NCBI RefSeq assembly: GCF_002078875.1 | Contig: NC_034424.1 | Coordinates: forward strand, 1,766,924 to 1,830,923 | Direction: 5' to 3' | DNA length: 64,000 nucleotides | From: Numida meleagris | Lineage: Eukaryota > Chordata > Aves > Galliformes > Numididae | Shown: positions 49,450-61,850 of the stretch, piece by piece | Position numbering within the stretch: the first letter of the stretch is position 1 | How the letters are laid out: each line of letters opens with the position of its first letter | Program-made: the position numbers and the translations under genes | Notes under the pieces: model-generated | What the model was told of the DNA's origin: nothing | What the model saw: the letters and a program-made list of their open reading frames with translations, nothing else | Database searches by the model: none

Positions 49450-52400
49450 GGGAGGAACACGTTGTTGCACAGGGGTGTGTGTATTTCAGAGGTGTCCCAC
49501 TGAGCAGACTGCTTTATGCTTTTTTCTTTTGTGATTTTTTCTCTTACAGAGAGACCGAGGTGTTCAAACAGTCACGTGGACACACGTGGACACAAGCAGC
49601 TCTCTTCCCCCGTGTGTTTCTAAATATATAATTGATCAATTGCCTTCTCTGGCAGATCTATCAGAGACACTAAATGGCCTTTCTCTCTTGGCTGTATTGC
49701 TCATCAGTTGTCTGCTGAAATCCAGAGCTGCTTATGAAACAAATTAGATTTCTTATAAGTCTGACCCAAAGGAAATTAAGCATAGTATGTTAACTTGAGG
49801 CTTCTCCTAAGCTTGAAAGCTGTCAAGAAGCTGATATGTTAGGCAACTTGATTGCGTTGCCGTGTCATGAAGCCAGATGATGTTTTCTTCCTCTGTACAT
49901 GCTGCCTACAGTAATGCAGCTTGTTCAGAAATCTTCTCTCCAGAATCCTTGGGGGTGGATTTACCATCACGCAATAAAACAGAGATCTAACTTTTGTTCA
50001 GGAAGTAAAAGGAGATTTGAAGTCATCTTGTGACCCCAAGTTATAGTGGGAGTGAGCAGAAATGGGCCTTTCTTTGTCGTAAACATGGACCAAGTTTGGT
50101 TCTTTCGCCAAAGGTGGGGAATTAGATACCGGGAACAGTCAGATCTGCACCACGAGCACTCAATCTCCAACCCTGTGACACTTTATATTTAGCTACGATG
50201 AGCTCGATCCTTCCATCGTGCTGCGTCTAACGATGGAGAGGGACCATCCTGTACCTAGGTCGAGGGACACAGATTGCTGCGAGCCCTGCTTGGCAATGTG
50301 AGTGACACCCAGAAATAAATGGGAAGCTGCTGGAGCTCTGTAAGTGCTGGCGTAGGTGGATTGCTGCTAGCTACCAGCATTTTGTGGACAAGCAAATGCC
50401 AGATGATCCTCAGATGTCACCTACATGTTGCAGCACGGCAGCAATATGATGTAAAGCTCTCAAAGCTGTGAATCACTGTGGTCTGGAGCAGGGGAAGGGG
50501 AAAAAAAAGAGAAGAGATTGGTGGCACCAAGCCAGCCACAGATGGGGAAAGGTGCCCTTGGTACTGCAGCACCTGTGACTCCGGAAGCAGGTGGGAGTCC
50601 AAACACACTGAGCCTGCAAACCTTGTGGTGTGCAGCCTGCAGAGCAGGGCAGAAACCACACGGGCCACGATTTCCCAACCATTCTCCCAAACCGCTAATT
50701 TCCCCTCTGCCTTCCCCTGATTGCATTTGAATTCTCTGGCTCTCTCCCCCCTGCTGAGTTTTTTGGCTGGCAGCTGGGGAGGCCCAGATGCAGCGCACGC
50801 AGCCTGATGGAAGTCTCATGGAAGGCTTTCTTACCTGCTTACTTTGCAGCTGAAACCTCGCAGCTTTCCTCCAGCAGCCTGTTGTGCACTTAAATTAGGC
50901 AGGGCAACCCCCGACCCTGGTGGAGTTTGCCAGGGAGAGACCCCTTGGGGCTGAGCAATTGAAAGAGGCAATTCCCTTCTAAAAGACGACGGCTAGGTTA
51001 GGAAGGAGTGTTTTCATCGTTCATATTTTATGATACATCAGAAGGATTTTTTTTCTACAACCCCTTGGGCTTTAAGGCTTGTCTCTAGAAAGCTGCTTGC
51101 AGTGTTGGAGTGTTTGCATCGCCACATTCCAGGCGCGCTGCGATTGCGCTGCTCATCGCTCCTGGCTCGTGCAGCGGCGATGGATTCAAAAGGCCAAGCC
51201 TGCAGTTGCCTGGCCACTCTAAAAAGTGCAGAGCCTGTCCTCTGCAGTGCAGCCCGTTTGCTTGGGATGGAAATGGTGAGAGGAACAAAATTCACGAGGC
51301 GGTAGGAAGAGAGCGCTCAAACATTTCCTGCTCAAGCCTCTGCATGTGAATGCGAGCCCACAGTCCCCAAGATTTGATCTCATTTCTGCAAGACAATAAA
51401 ACAGCTGTTTTGTTCAGCCTTCCAGATAATTACTACCTATTTTTCCCCATTGTCTTTTGAATTTACATGCTGTTTTCATTTGTGGAGCAGAGTCTTTGCT
51501 ACTTGTCATTTTTCTGTCCTGATTATTTCTTTGTTGAGCAGTTTATAAGAGGCTCCTCAGCACAGCGCATGCAGTTGTTGCCTTTTCCCCTTTGAAAACA
51601 CTACAGGAGCAGGTAGATGTATTATAGGAATTGTGGAAATCACCCAGAATTTGGCGTTACAGGACACGTGGGTTTTCATCATGAGTTTTTTAGAGCGTTG
51701 CTCTTTTCTTGGTAGAATCCTCTTGCACACATATGCTAAGAGAAGGAACTGGGGAAGGAGGTATTTTGTTGCCTGCAGCGCGTTATCTTTCATTCCCCAG
51801 CTCCTGCAGAAACCTGCTGGCGCCAAGAAATTGTTTTCTCCAACCTTGCAGCTGCCAGGGGACCTCAGCAGCCTTTTCTGTATGTGCATATTGGTCTTTG
51901 AGAGGAAGGAAATGGTCTTCTCACAAATGTAACTGGCTTTTTCTCTGTTTAGGAATTGCTTCCTGAATTGGGATCGAAGCTGAATCTGAAACAGGTGACA
52001 ATTTTAATTGATGTTGTTGCATGTTAACTTGGTTTTCGAACAGAGTTCTCCGAAGAGTTTTGACAGCATTGGTTTTGCTCCCCTTCTCTTGGTGCAGTAG
52101 CACAAAGTCGGCACCTTTGGAAGAATTTCTTCCATTCCTTCTTAATCCATTTATAACTGTTGAGAACACAAAGGTTTGCAGAGTGAGACAGCAGACCAAA
52201 AGGCAAGAGTGTGTGTGTGTGTATTGAGCTTTGAGAGGGCCCCTCCTGCTCAGAAACCTCCATTTCTACGTTTAACTTCTCTGAGATGTGTCTGGAAGGG
52301 AAGAAGGATGGAGGCGAAAGAGTCCCGTAGTTACCCCTTAAGATAGGAGGAGCAGCTGGCTGAGCTGGGACTCCCAGGTCGTTTCCAGTCATTCAGTGGT

Positions 52401-55400
52401 GACCATGAGGCTGTAACTGGAGCTGTGTGTCTCTGGTGCCAGTTTTGTGCTGCGTGGAGAATGAGGTCAGAGGCACTGAACCCTCTGCGGAAACAGGGGA
52501 ATTAATGTCTCATTCTGTTTCACAATGTGAGCCCAAAACACGGGAACCCTTTAACTAGTAGAGATAAAGCCTGGGCAGGAAGGAGGAGCAAGGAACAGAA
52601 GCTCCTTTGCTTATGTTGGTATTTATTTCTGCTGTCTGCTGCTCAATGCCCGGTCCCAGCACCGGGAGCTGTTACCTTCCGTGTGCACACAGGTGTTGCT
52701 GTAAAACACCATGTTCTGTGTCAGTGCCCAGCAGTGCTCCCAGGGGCTGTGGGCTGCTCTGCAGGAGCTCCTCCTGCCCTCACCACTTCTTGGCATCTCT
52801 CAGGGCCAGGCAGGTGGCTGTTGGTGGTTTGCAAGTGTCTGCGGTTGCTCAGTTGCTCAGAAACACTCTGATATGCAAAAAAACCTCAAAAGGGCAAGTT
52901 CTAATGGGGATCGTGATGGGGACGTTGTCTCCTGGATGAAAAGTAACAAAAGAAAAGTGAAAGAGCTCTCCATCTGATTTGGAGAGCTGCAGTTGGCTCT
53001 TCTGACCCTACAAGGTGCACGCCTTGAAGACCCTCTCCATGGGTCTGGAAGTGTGAGGCCTATGTGTGTCATCTCAGCCATGGTTAAATATCCTGTGTGG
53101 GCATCCAGTGAAGAGGCCATTGGCACACGGCGTCTTCCATTTGAGGTGGGTATGTGACCATACACACATTGATGCTGTTGCAGTCATCCTAATGGGGCCA
53201 CGCTTCTGGTGCCCTGCTGAAGGGCGTTAGCAGGTGGATGGAGCACTCGTGCAGCTGGACTCATCAGCCTCACCAAGGCAGCGGTGGGTGTCCCCAGACA
53301 GCTGCTGGAGATTCTGTACCAAACTGTAACTGTGCAACAGCAGTGGAGGAGATGGAGAGCTGCGCTGCCCTGGCTCACGCAGGCGTTGCGATCTGCTGGG
53401 GATCTGTTTTTCGTTGCAGACCGGTATTTTCTTGCTTAAGTCTCAGTCCCCAGTTGTTGGAGGCCCTGGCACGTTCGCCCTTGGCCATGTCCAAAGCTAC
53501 ACGCCCTGTTAGCGCTCCCAACCAGCTGTGGATGGGCACCAGCTTTGCTCCCTGGCAGCCTTGCTGCGGTGCTTGGGTCACTCCTCTAGCTGTCGGGCTT
53601 CGTTTGCAAGCTCATGCTGTGCTGGAGGTAAAAATCCTGAGAATGAGGAAAGTGAGACAGCTGACATGGCCGAGCTGGAGTTGGTACCGGGAGCGTAGTG
53701 CGAGCAGCTCTGCTGGGAAGCAGCACACGCAGGAGCGTGCCAGAACCTTTGCACAGCATGTGGCTGTGCTTCCAGCGTCAGGCTTCTCCTTGCTAGCTCG
53801 TCTGCTTTGCTAATGAAAGAGCTCTTAATTGCGGGGCTGTGGGAAGAGCACTGCGCGGTCTGCTGAACCGACACGGGGTTTGATTAGTAAGGTTTATTTG
53901 TTCTTTATCTTTGCTTCTGGGAAAAAATAGTGGGATAGTCTGTCTTTGCCATTTTTAGTAACTTCTCCCTGCTGCTGTAGGGGATTTCTGTGCCAGTAAT
54001 AGAAACAGGGTTGATCCCATTACAGTGTAGTAAGTATGTGAGTATGATTTTCTCAAGCACATAAAATATGTTGTCTTGTGCCAATCTAAGGAGCATGAAT
54101 GCACTGAACGTATTTGTGGTTCAGTTTTTTCGGTTTCCATACGCAGGTGTCTCTGGACGCTCTGCCCTAAGCCTTGCAATAGCTGCCTTCAGTTTCTTGC
54201 CCATTCCTTGCAATGCCCAGCACGAAGCAGGAACATCACAACCTGTCATGTAGCGTTGGCTGATGCCACGTGAGAAGCTGCAAAACCAAAGCCATTAGCA
54301 ATGCAGTTTCTGCACGATCATTTCTGACCGGTTCTTGGTTGATGGCGGCATGCACGTGTGGTGGCTCAGGCAACCTTGGGACCACAGAGCTCAAAGTGTG
54401 GCCTGGAGCTGTCTCTGCACGGGGATCTCTCTCACTATCCTTCTCTAAACAGTGATATGCAGCTGAAAGCAAAACTTGATGGACTGTTAAAAATTTACAT
54501 ATGAGTGGGGAAAAGAGAAAGATATCCCAGCTGTATCGGACAGGGATAGCTCAGAGCAGTGGGGGCAATTTGTGTCAGTAATCGTGCTTCTTGCCTGGAA
54601 TGTTGATGTTCGCAGTGGAGCCCATGCAGGTGTTAAATGAAGGCACCCCTGCTCCCTTGAGTTTGTTGGTTTAAGTGAAAGCAGATGATCCAGTTTCTGA
54701 GTGCAGCGGTTTGTTTAGCTGAAACTGCATGTGCAAGTGTGTGCAGCCGTGGTGGGGTTCTCAGCAGTCAGCTCCTGGAAAGTGGTTGCTTCTGGTGCAA
54801 GCTGCAGTGTAGCATTTTCCACCCGAAGGAGAGACATGAGGAGGAGGAGCCTGGATGTTCAGGAATTGAAGCAGGAACATGATAGGATTTGTCACAGCAA
54901 ACTGGTGATGAGCTCCGTGGGGTTTATCGAGGTGCCAGCTGTTGGCAGCCCCTTTGTTTGCACTTTGCCAGTGTTACCGTGTGCCTCTCACCTCCCCTGC
55001 CAAGCAGGGGCAAGGCAGGGGGGGCTGGAAGGCAAGAGGCAGGGGTTGGCTTGGGCGACTGCTGGGCTGCAGGGGCTGTATTGAGGCTGCCTGCACAAGG
55101 AACAGGGAGGGTGAGGGGAACCCATCCGTCATGAAAGTGGAAAGCAGCAGCAGGTGACAGAAGCACTAATTGCAGTCAGATGTGATCAGCTAGCAGCCCA
55201 TGGAGGTGGTACTGGGTCGTGCCAGCTCTGGGCTGGGACAGAGCGAGGCCGAGCAGTGGCTGCCAGCCCCCCCTGTTCTGCAGGGGACCCGCCTGTCTGA
55301 CATTTGCCTTTGACTGCTTTCTCCCCAGCACTAACCTTGCTGGAGCACAGTGGATGCTTTGCATTTGGAGAAGCTCTCTGGTTGTGCTGGGGGCTTGCAG

Positions 55401-56929
55401 GCCCACCTGGGAGCGGTATTGCTCTGTACTATTTTGTTTCTGTTTTGCTTTGATAGGAGTCTGTCGTGCCCCCAGGAGCTCCATACCCATCTACCTCATC
55501 CCAAATGCTTGGTCCTTTCTTTGCCTTCCCTTCTTAGTTGTAGCTACCCTCTCTCCTCTGCTGGGAGGAGCTGGGTGGATGTAACCTGAGGGCGAGGGCT
55601 GTGGGACATCTGTGTGTGTGTGCCTGAGCCAGCTCTTTGCCAGCCTGATGGGATTTTAAGGAAGAAGAGATTTCCCAGCAGAGCAGTGTGCTAGATTAGC
55701 AAAGCCTCTTTTCTGGGAGCACTTACTTAAATCTGGAGCCAGCGGAGCAGAGCAGTGCAGGAGCTCGGTGTGACGGACCAGGAGGGACTGAACCTGCAGA
55801 CTGGGGCCAAGGAACCCGCAGAATTCGGAGACTTTAGAAGCAGGAAAAGAATAAAGTTGAATGCACTAAGCACTCCTGATACTCTTGGTGGGAGGTTAAA
55901 ATTTAATGAGAACAGCGAGGATGTAACTGTCTGTTTCAGGTAGTGGGGAACGAAGAAGGGTGGTGGGAAAGGGGAGTGGGAGCTGAGTGTGAATGCTTCC
56001 AGATCTCTGCTGATCTTTTTAGTCCCAGTTCTCAGAGTTAGCATTTGATTTCTATAGATATGAAGCCCATAAGTAATACATGTACTGATGGCCTGTTCAG
56101 CTTCCTGGGAGATGTGGTCGCCACTCTGCAGAAACTCCTGCTCCTTAGTGTTGCTCTGTATGGCTCCTCATAACAGTGCAGATCTCACGAGGCTTAGGAT
56201 TGGTTTTTTGAAACTGTTTTGCCAGAATTGCCATGAAAAAGTCACATTGAACTGTTGTCATGCAGCCCTACTGAAGATATTTATTTCCATATTGTAATTA
56301 CAGGGGAAGAGGAAAACCCCAAGCTAATAGCTTTTTTCATTTAAAATTTGCTTATGTTTCTGCCAGATGGTCTGGTGCGGTCTGGATGTGAGTTCCTAGA
56401 AGCTGGGAGTAACAGCAGACTTTGTCTGAGACCATCTGCAAGGACCTGCACGTAAAGGACAAAGCCCTGACGTGTGCTTGTTTAGCTGCAGGCAGCTCTG
56501 TGTCAGATCTGCTTCTCCCTTGCTCATTTTCCTGATTTTGAGTTAAATACGGAAAGCAGTGGATGTCCCAGGAGACCTGGGAATTCTCAGAACAATCCCG
56601 TATCCGAGAGTTAGCCTTTAGATCTGTAAACTATGGACTTTGAAGAGGTATAAATAGTATTGTTGAGACTATTATTGGCACGCTGTGCCCGGTGCTCCTG
56701 ACGTACTTGTTCTAAGGGGGAGAACAACTGGAGCCGTCTCAGCACTGATCCAGTGTCCAGCAGATGATCCTGCAGGCACTTAATTTGCTCATTCTATTAA
56801 GCTTATCCAAGAGAAAGTTTTTAAAACTTCTGCTTAACCACAGTCTGTAAGTACTTGGAATGAGAGTTTCTGATGATACAGGGCTTTTTAATTTAGTGGG
56901 GAAAGCATAATGCATTTAATTATCCGACA

Positions 56930-57140
56930 GTGAGAGCAATTAAGCATTGGAGCAGCATATCAAAGGGTACGGTAGATTTGTCATCGTTGACATCGTTAAT
57001 CCACGGCTAGATGCCTTTTTTAGGAAGAGATGCGCTAATTCAGCCAGAGGATATGGGCTTGATGCGGGAATCATTGGAAATGCCACGGCCCCTTTATGCA
57101 GGTCATTCTGGATGATCATTATGGCTTTTCTGGCCGTGAC
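56930..57140 (+). repeat. Ancient CR1-group LINE 3' end (sauropsid type)
   Basis: It resembles the old sauropsid CR1-like 3' ends known from turtles and birds: 'caattaagcattggagcagc', 'atcaaagggtacggtagatt', 'gctagatgcctttttt', 'tatgggcttgatgcgggaat', 'tatgcaggtcattctggatg', 'atcattatggcttttctggc'. This is a different, older lineage than the young avian CR1s in intron 1. Boundaries are approximate; family assignment is from memory of the consensus ending. Confidence 0.75.
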
Positions 57141-58428
57141 CAGCCCTTCGCTTTCTGGCAGCATCGTGCACATGGCAGAGCCGTAATGAGGAGAATCAGT
57201 CGCTTCCCCGTTTGTTCCCAAGGTCACGTATCACTTGAAAGCAGCGTCTAACAGTGTCTATATGAACCCAGGCTTCAAAGAGGATTTTGATTTCTTGCTG
57301 CTTTTTTTCTTCCTTGCTTTTGCCTGCGTTCCTTTTTCTGTTTTGGTATTTCAGCTGTCGCTTCAGAAGTCCCATAAGAAGTGGTGGAGCAGCGCATTGC
57401 CACCGCAGAGCTTCTAATGTGCTCCCAGTGCTCTTGGTTTTCTGGAGCATCTCTTCCAGACCTGCTTGCCACTTGGTGGACAGGTGTATGGAGAGGCATG
57501 GACAGGGCTAGGCCCTCTGTTGAGCACAGAGGAAGGAACGCCCAGTGTCACACGGCAGATCGGAGCGGCACCGTTTCCCCGATCTCTGCTGTGACAGCGC
57601 AGCAGTGCACATGCAGCCGCAGCAATGGCTGCATGACTGAAGGTGCAGGGTGAGGCGTGCTCACATCAGAGCGTGTGCAAGTTGTGTTGGAGCCTGGGAG
57701 CCTGTCTGCAGGCATGGAGTACTGAATTAACCATAACATTCTCTTGAACCTTACCAGCTTCTCAGGAGGGGTTTGTCACCTGCTCTGCGCTTTGTGTCAC
57801 AGCAGTACACGAGATGCTGACTTACAGCAAGCTTGGCCAGTTCTTGCTAGGGCGGTGGCAGTGCTGGAGGTGAACCTGCAGTGTCAGGCAGACACCTTCC
57901 TTGGCTGTGAGCTAGGCTAGCAGGTGGGAGAGCATGAGCTTTGCTGAGTCCTTATGGGGCCAGAAGGAAAGATCCCTTCCCACCGCTGCCCGCCCTTCGG
58001 AGTCCTCTCTGTAAGGCTCTGTGTCTTGTCTGCTGGGAGGTGACAGCCGCAGTCCAGATGTGTTGCAGTGAGTAGGTGTAGTTGTTGGCTTTGTTCATCT
58101 TCTTGAGAGCCGGCGTAATGTCTGTGTAAATAGTGTCGGATGCTTTTTGTTATCTGCACTTACTTTGCAGGGCTCTGCCGTCCCTGCTCCGCGTGCAGGC
58201 TTTCTCAGGGAGCAGCCTTCACCAAGTGACCAGCAGCAGGCTGGGTCTGTTTGTAGTCTTTAGGCAAAGAAACGTTGTTTGCTGTAGAGGAGGGGCAGAG
58301 TGCTTTTCCTTTGAGTGTCTGTTCCTACCTTCAGATGCAGGTGATTCTATCTGAGAGAAAGGAATTAAATTTATTTAAATGATTTCTTTGAATGTAGAGG
58401 CTCAATTTAACTTCATTTTGTTTTCCAG

Positions 58429-58606
58429 CATGCAAGTAAAGACCCCAAAGATGGGAGAGACAGCAGAGATCAAAAAGAATTGAAAGAGGAAGGCAACAAA
58501 AGCATCCTGGAGTTTGGGAAGCCGCTGCCGTTGCCCTCTCTCCCGGGCCTTCACCAGTCACTACCTCAGAACCAGAGCTATGTGGCCACCTCGAAGTCGC
58601 AGACGG
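58429..58606 (+). CDS. EHMT1: EHMT1 coding exon 4
   Basis: 178-base exon (phase 0 in, phase 1 out). It starts [20 protein letters not shown] and ends [19 protein letters not shown], aligning with the mammalian EHMT1 segment HAASKDPRE...[19 protein letters not shown]. The first half is charged (Asp/Lys/Arg/Glu) and the second is Pro/Leu-rich ([10 protein letters not shown]), then Gln/Ser-rich, typical of a disordered linker. Acceptor TTTTGTTTTCCAG and donor ACGG|GTAAAA are acceptable. The donor is followed 46 bases later by a (GT)18 tract. No catalytic residues lie here. Confidence 0.95.
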
Positions 58607-58647
58607 GTAAAAGGACAGAGCTAAAATCCCGAGCAGCACCCAGCTCC

Positions 58648-58652
<5 letters not shown>

Positions 58653-58688
<36 letters not shown>
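58653..58688. repeat. (GT)18 dinucleotide microsatellite
   Basis: Eighteen perfect GT units, in transcript sense (UG)18, starting 46 bases after the exon 4 donor. It is followed by further impure GT. Likely length-polymorphic. UG repeats are the known binding sequence of TDP-43 and CELF-type splicing factors. Confidence 0.97.
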
Positions 58689-58689
<1 letters not shown>

Positions 58690-58750
58690 GGGGTGTGTGG
58701 GCTGAGGGAGCTTGGCAAGGACCGACCCCTTTGGTAGTAGCTTTTCCACA

Positions 58751-59000
58751 ATGAATTGTAGAACACGGCGTGGTTGGGTTGGAAGGGATCTTAAAGCCTC
58801 CCCTCTGCTGGAGCAGCCCAGGACACAGTCGGCCTTGGGGCTGCAAGCACACACTGCTGCTCACGTCCAGTTTTTTGTCTGCCAGGACCCCCAAGTCCTT
58901 CTCCGCAGGGCTGCTCTCAGTGAGTTCTTCTCCCAGTCTGTACCCATATCTGGGATTGCCCCAACCCAAGTGCAGCACCTTGCAGCAGAATCCGCTTTAG
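58751..59000 (-). repeat. CR1 LINE fragment with ORF2 C-terminal remnant (antisense)
   Basis: Antisense CR1. After 'gcgtggttgggttggaaggg' the 3' UTR is shortened by an internal deletion. On the minus strand the coding remnant reads [20 protein letters not shown], the conserved C-terminal block of the CR1 reverse-transcriptase ORF2. The copy is 5'-truncated and dead. A 215-codon minus frame (58331-58978) is this remnant plus the CA side of the microsatellite, not a gene. Confidence 0.93.
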
Positions 59001-59748
59001 GGTTTCCTTGCCTGGCAGCATCAGTGGGACTGTTGCTGTGGATCTTGTTTTGGCAGATGTCATTTTGTCAATGCAGCTCTGCTTACTGTGAGCCACGGTT
59101 GTGTAAATAAAATCATTTGGCTTGGCAGAAAGTTTTTGAGGGGACTCTGTAGATTTTTGATGAAACTTTGTCATAGTGAGATGTGAAGAGATGCTTTCAA
59201 GGAGCAGCCTGTACAGATGCCAGCGCTGGTGCTGAAGCTGGCTGTTTCCTGCTGCATGCAGTTGTTAAAAGCCTGTGCTAAGCACACTTCTGATGTGCGT
59301 GCACCAAAGGCAGCAGCAGGCACTGAGGTGTGAGGACTGGTTTGATGAGAAGGCCAGGAGGGAGACTCAGCAAATTAAGACCCAATCAAAGCAGTGAAAA
59401 GAATCAAGCAAGCTTCCATAGCAGGTGTGAAATGAGGTTAAATGGCAAACAGCTCCTTGTTTAAAGTACCTCTTCTCTGTTTGTTCTTTAGTTATTATAT
59501 GATGGCTTTATTGTAAGTTGGTATTATTAACCTTGCGGTATCTATTTGAGTCAGCTGAATTCTATTCAACCTCCTGCAGCATTAGCAGTGCTGCCAAACA
59601 CAGGCTAATTTCAGAATTTGATGTTACGTATGGTGGTACAGGGACCAGAAGGAACGTGGAGGGGATGCTCAGAACTGGGGTGATTTTGCAGCACTGGCAA
59701 AAAGCTGTGTGTGTGTTTGCACGTATGGATGTGTCACCTTTTGGCTGA

Positions 59749-60914
<1,166 letters not shown>

Positions 60915-61103
60915 AGTGAAAAGGAGCTAGGTGATGTCAGCCCTCACGTGAATGGGGAGAGCATAGATGTAGACTCTGAAGAGGAAGACTCTGATGAGTT
61001 GGAAGATGAGGACGATCACGGAGCAGAACAGGCAGCTGCATTTCCTGCAGACGATAACAGGACCTCTAAAGACAGCGCGTCTGACGCAGACAATGTCAGA
61101 AAG
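60915..61103 (+). CDS. EHMT1: EHMT1 coding exon 6, first acidic tract
   Basis: 189 bases, exactly 63 codons, phase 0 at both ends. It reads SEKELGDVSPHVNGESIDVD, then SEEEDSDELEDEDDHGAEQA and AAFPADDNRTSKDS, matching human GEKDLGASSLHVNGES and the following [20 protein letters not shown]. It is mostly Asp/Glu with many Ser, many in casein-kinase-2-like contexts (S-x-x-E/D). The flanking splice signals are weak: pyrimidine-poor acceptor and donor AAG|GTATTC. Skipping would keep the frame. Confidence 0.95.
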
Positions 61104-61769
61104 GTATTCACGTGCCCTGTGCAGGACTTAGAGCGGGATGGGACCCTGCTGATCCCCACGAGACAGGAGTGGAACCAGTTAAGGCAATTTCTAGGAATTT
61201 TTTAGCATGCAAGATGGCAGACAGCTCAGTGGTGGAAGTGAGGCTTTTGATGACCACTTCCTGCTTCCTTCCCTCCTCCCCCCCCCCACCATGAGAGTCT
61301 CCTCACTTACCCTCCTGTTTCAGCCTTGCTGCATAACATTCTGTGATCCAATGTATGTGCAGGACTTCCGTCACATTTGGTTAGGTATTCGCTGCACCAG
61401 CAGGAGATGTCTTCCTAATCTTGTTACAGGCTGGTAAAGAATTAAAATTGTTTTAGTTAACTTATCCCAAATCGCAATGCGTACTGTAGGTGTGAGGTTG
61501 TTTCTTAATCATCACAGAAATTAACGTTTGGTTGGAAAATTTTCTCTGGGAGTTATCCTGTCCCATCCTCATGGGTGAGCCATGAAGCACATTAACAGCC
61601 TTGGAGTTCTTGTCCTGGAGAGGAGATGGTGTTAGTGCTCACGAGGCTGGGGCTGAGCACAGCGCAGCGATGGGATGCTCTGCGGGGGTAGGCAGCGTGC
61701 TGAGGGGTTCTGTGCTTGGAGGGACCTGATGGGACTGACTTTCTGTTCTTGGGCACGTGGTGGCTGCAG
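61104..61769 (+). other. EHMT1: EHMT1 intron between exons 6 and 7
   Basis: 666-base intron. It contains a C9 run near 61280 and no recognised repeat. The acceptor GGGCACGTGGTGGCTGCAG has few pyrimidines. Confidence 0.93.
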
Positions 61770-61850
61770 ATGGATGATGGCGACTCTGAGGAGGAACAGG
61801 AGTCTGCAGAGTCTGGAGAGGAGGAGGAGGATGGAGATGAGTCTGACTTG
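61770..61850 (+). CDS. EHMT1: EHMT1 coding exon 7, second acidic tract
   Basis: 81 bases, 27 codons, phase 0 at both ends: MDDGDSEEEQESAESGEEEE then DGDESDL. It matches human [20 protein letters not shown]...DESDL. It continues the acidic region of the previous exon; 19 of the 27 residues are Asp or Glu or lie next to one. Donor TTG|GTAAGC is good, the acceptor weak. The Met is internal. In-frame skipping is possible, as for exon 6. Confidence 0.94.

Larger units (their letters stand above)
49390..58428 (+). other. EHMT1: EHMT1 intron between exons 3 and 4
   Basis: 9 kb intron. Its first 54 bases are open in frame up to a second donor (see the feature at 49444). The only interspersed repeat I recognise is an ancient CR1-group fragment at 56930-57140. 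There is a short GT run near 52208. Chance frames up to 191 codons (53238-53813) have no recognisable homology. The acceptor TTTTGTTTTCCAG is strong. Confidence 0.88.

Noticed and set aside
48844..49503. EHMT1 starting at the ATG at 48844 as a single-exon 219-codon gene
   Set aside because: The frame continues upstream through the acceptor into exon 41508-41595, and the last codons (after 49443) run into intron; it is an internal exon.
53238..53813. 191-codon plus-strand open frame in intron 3
   Set aside because: No homology, no matching splice phases with EHMT1 exons; chance frame.
58331..58978. 215-codon minus-strand open frame
   Set aside because: It is a dead CR1 ORF2 remnant joined to the CA side of the (GT)18 microsatellite and the antisense of EHMT1 exon 4.
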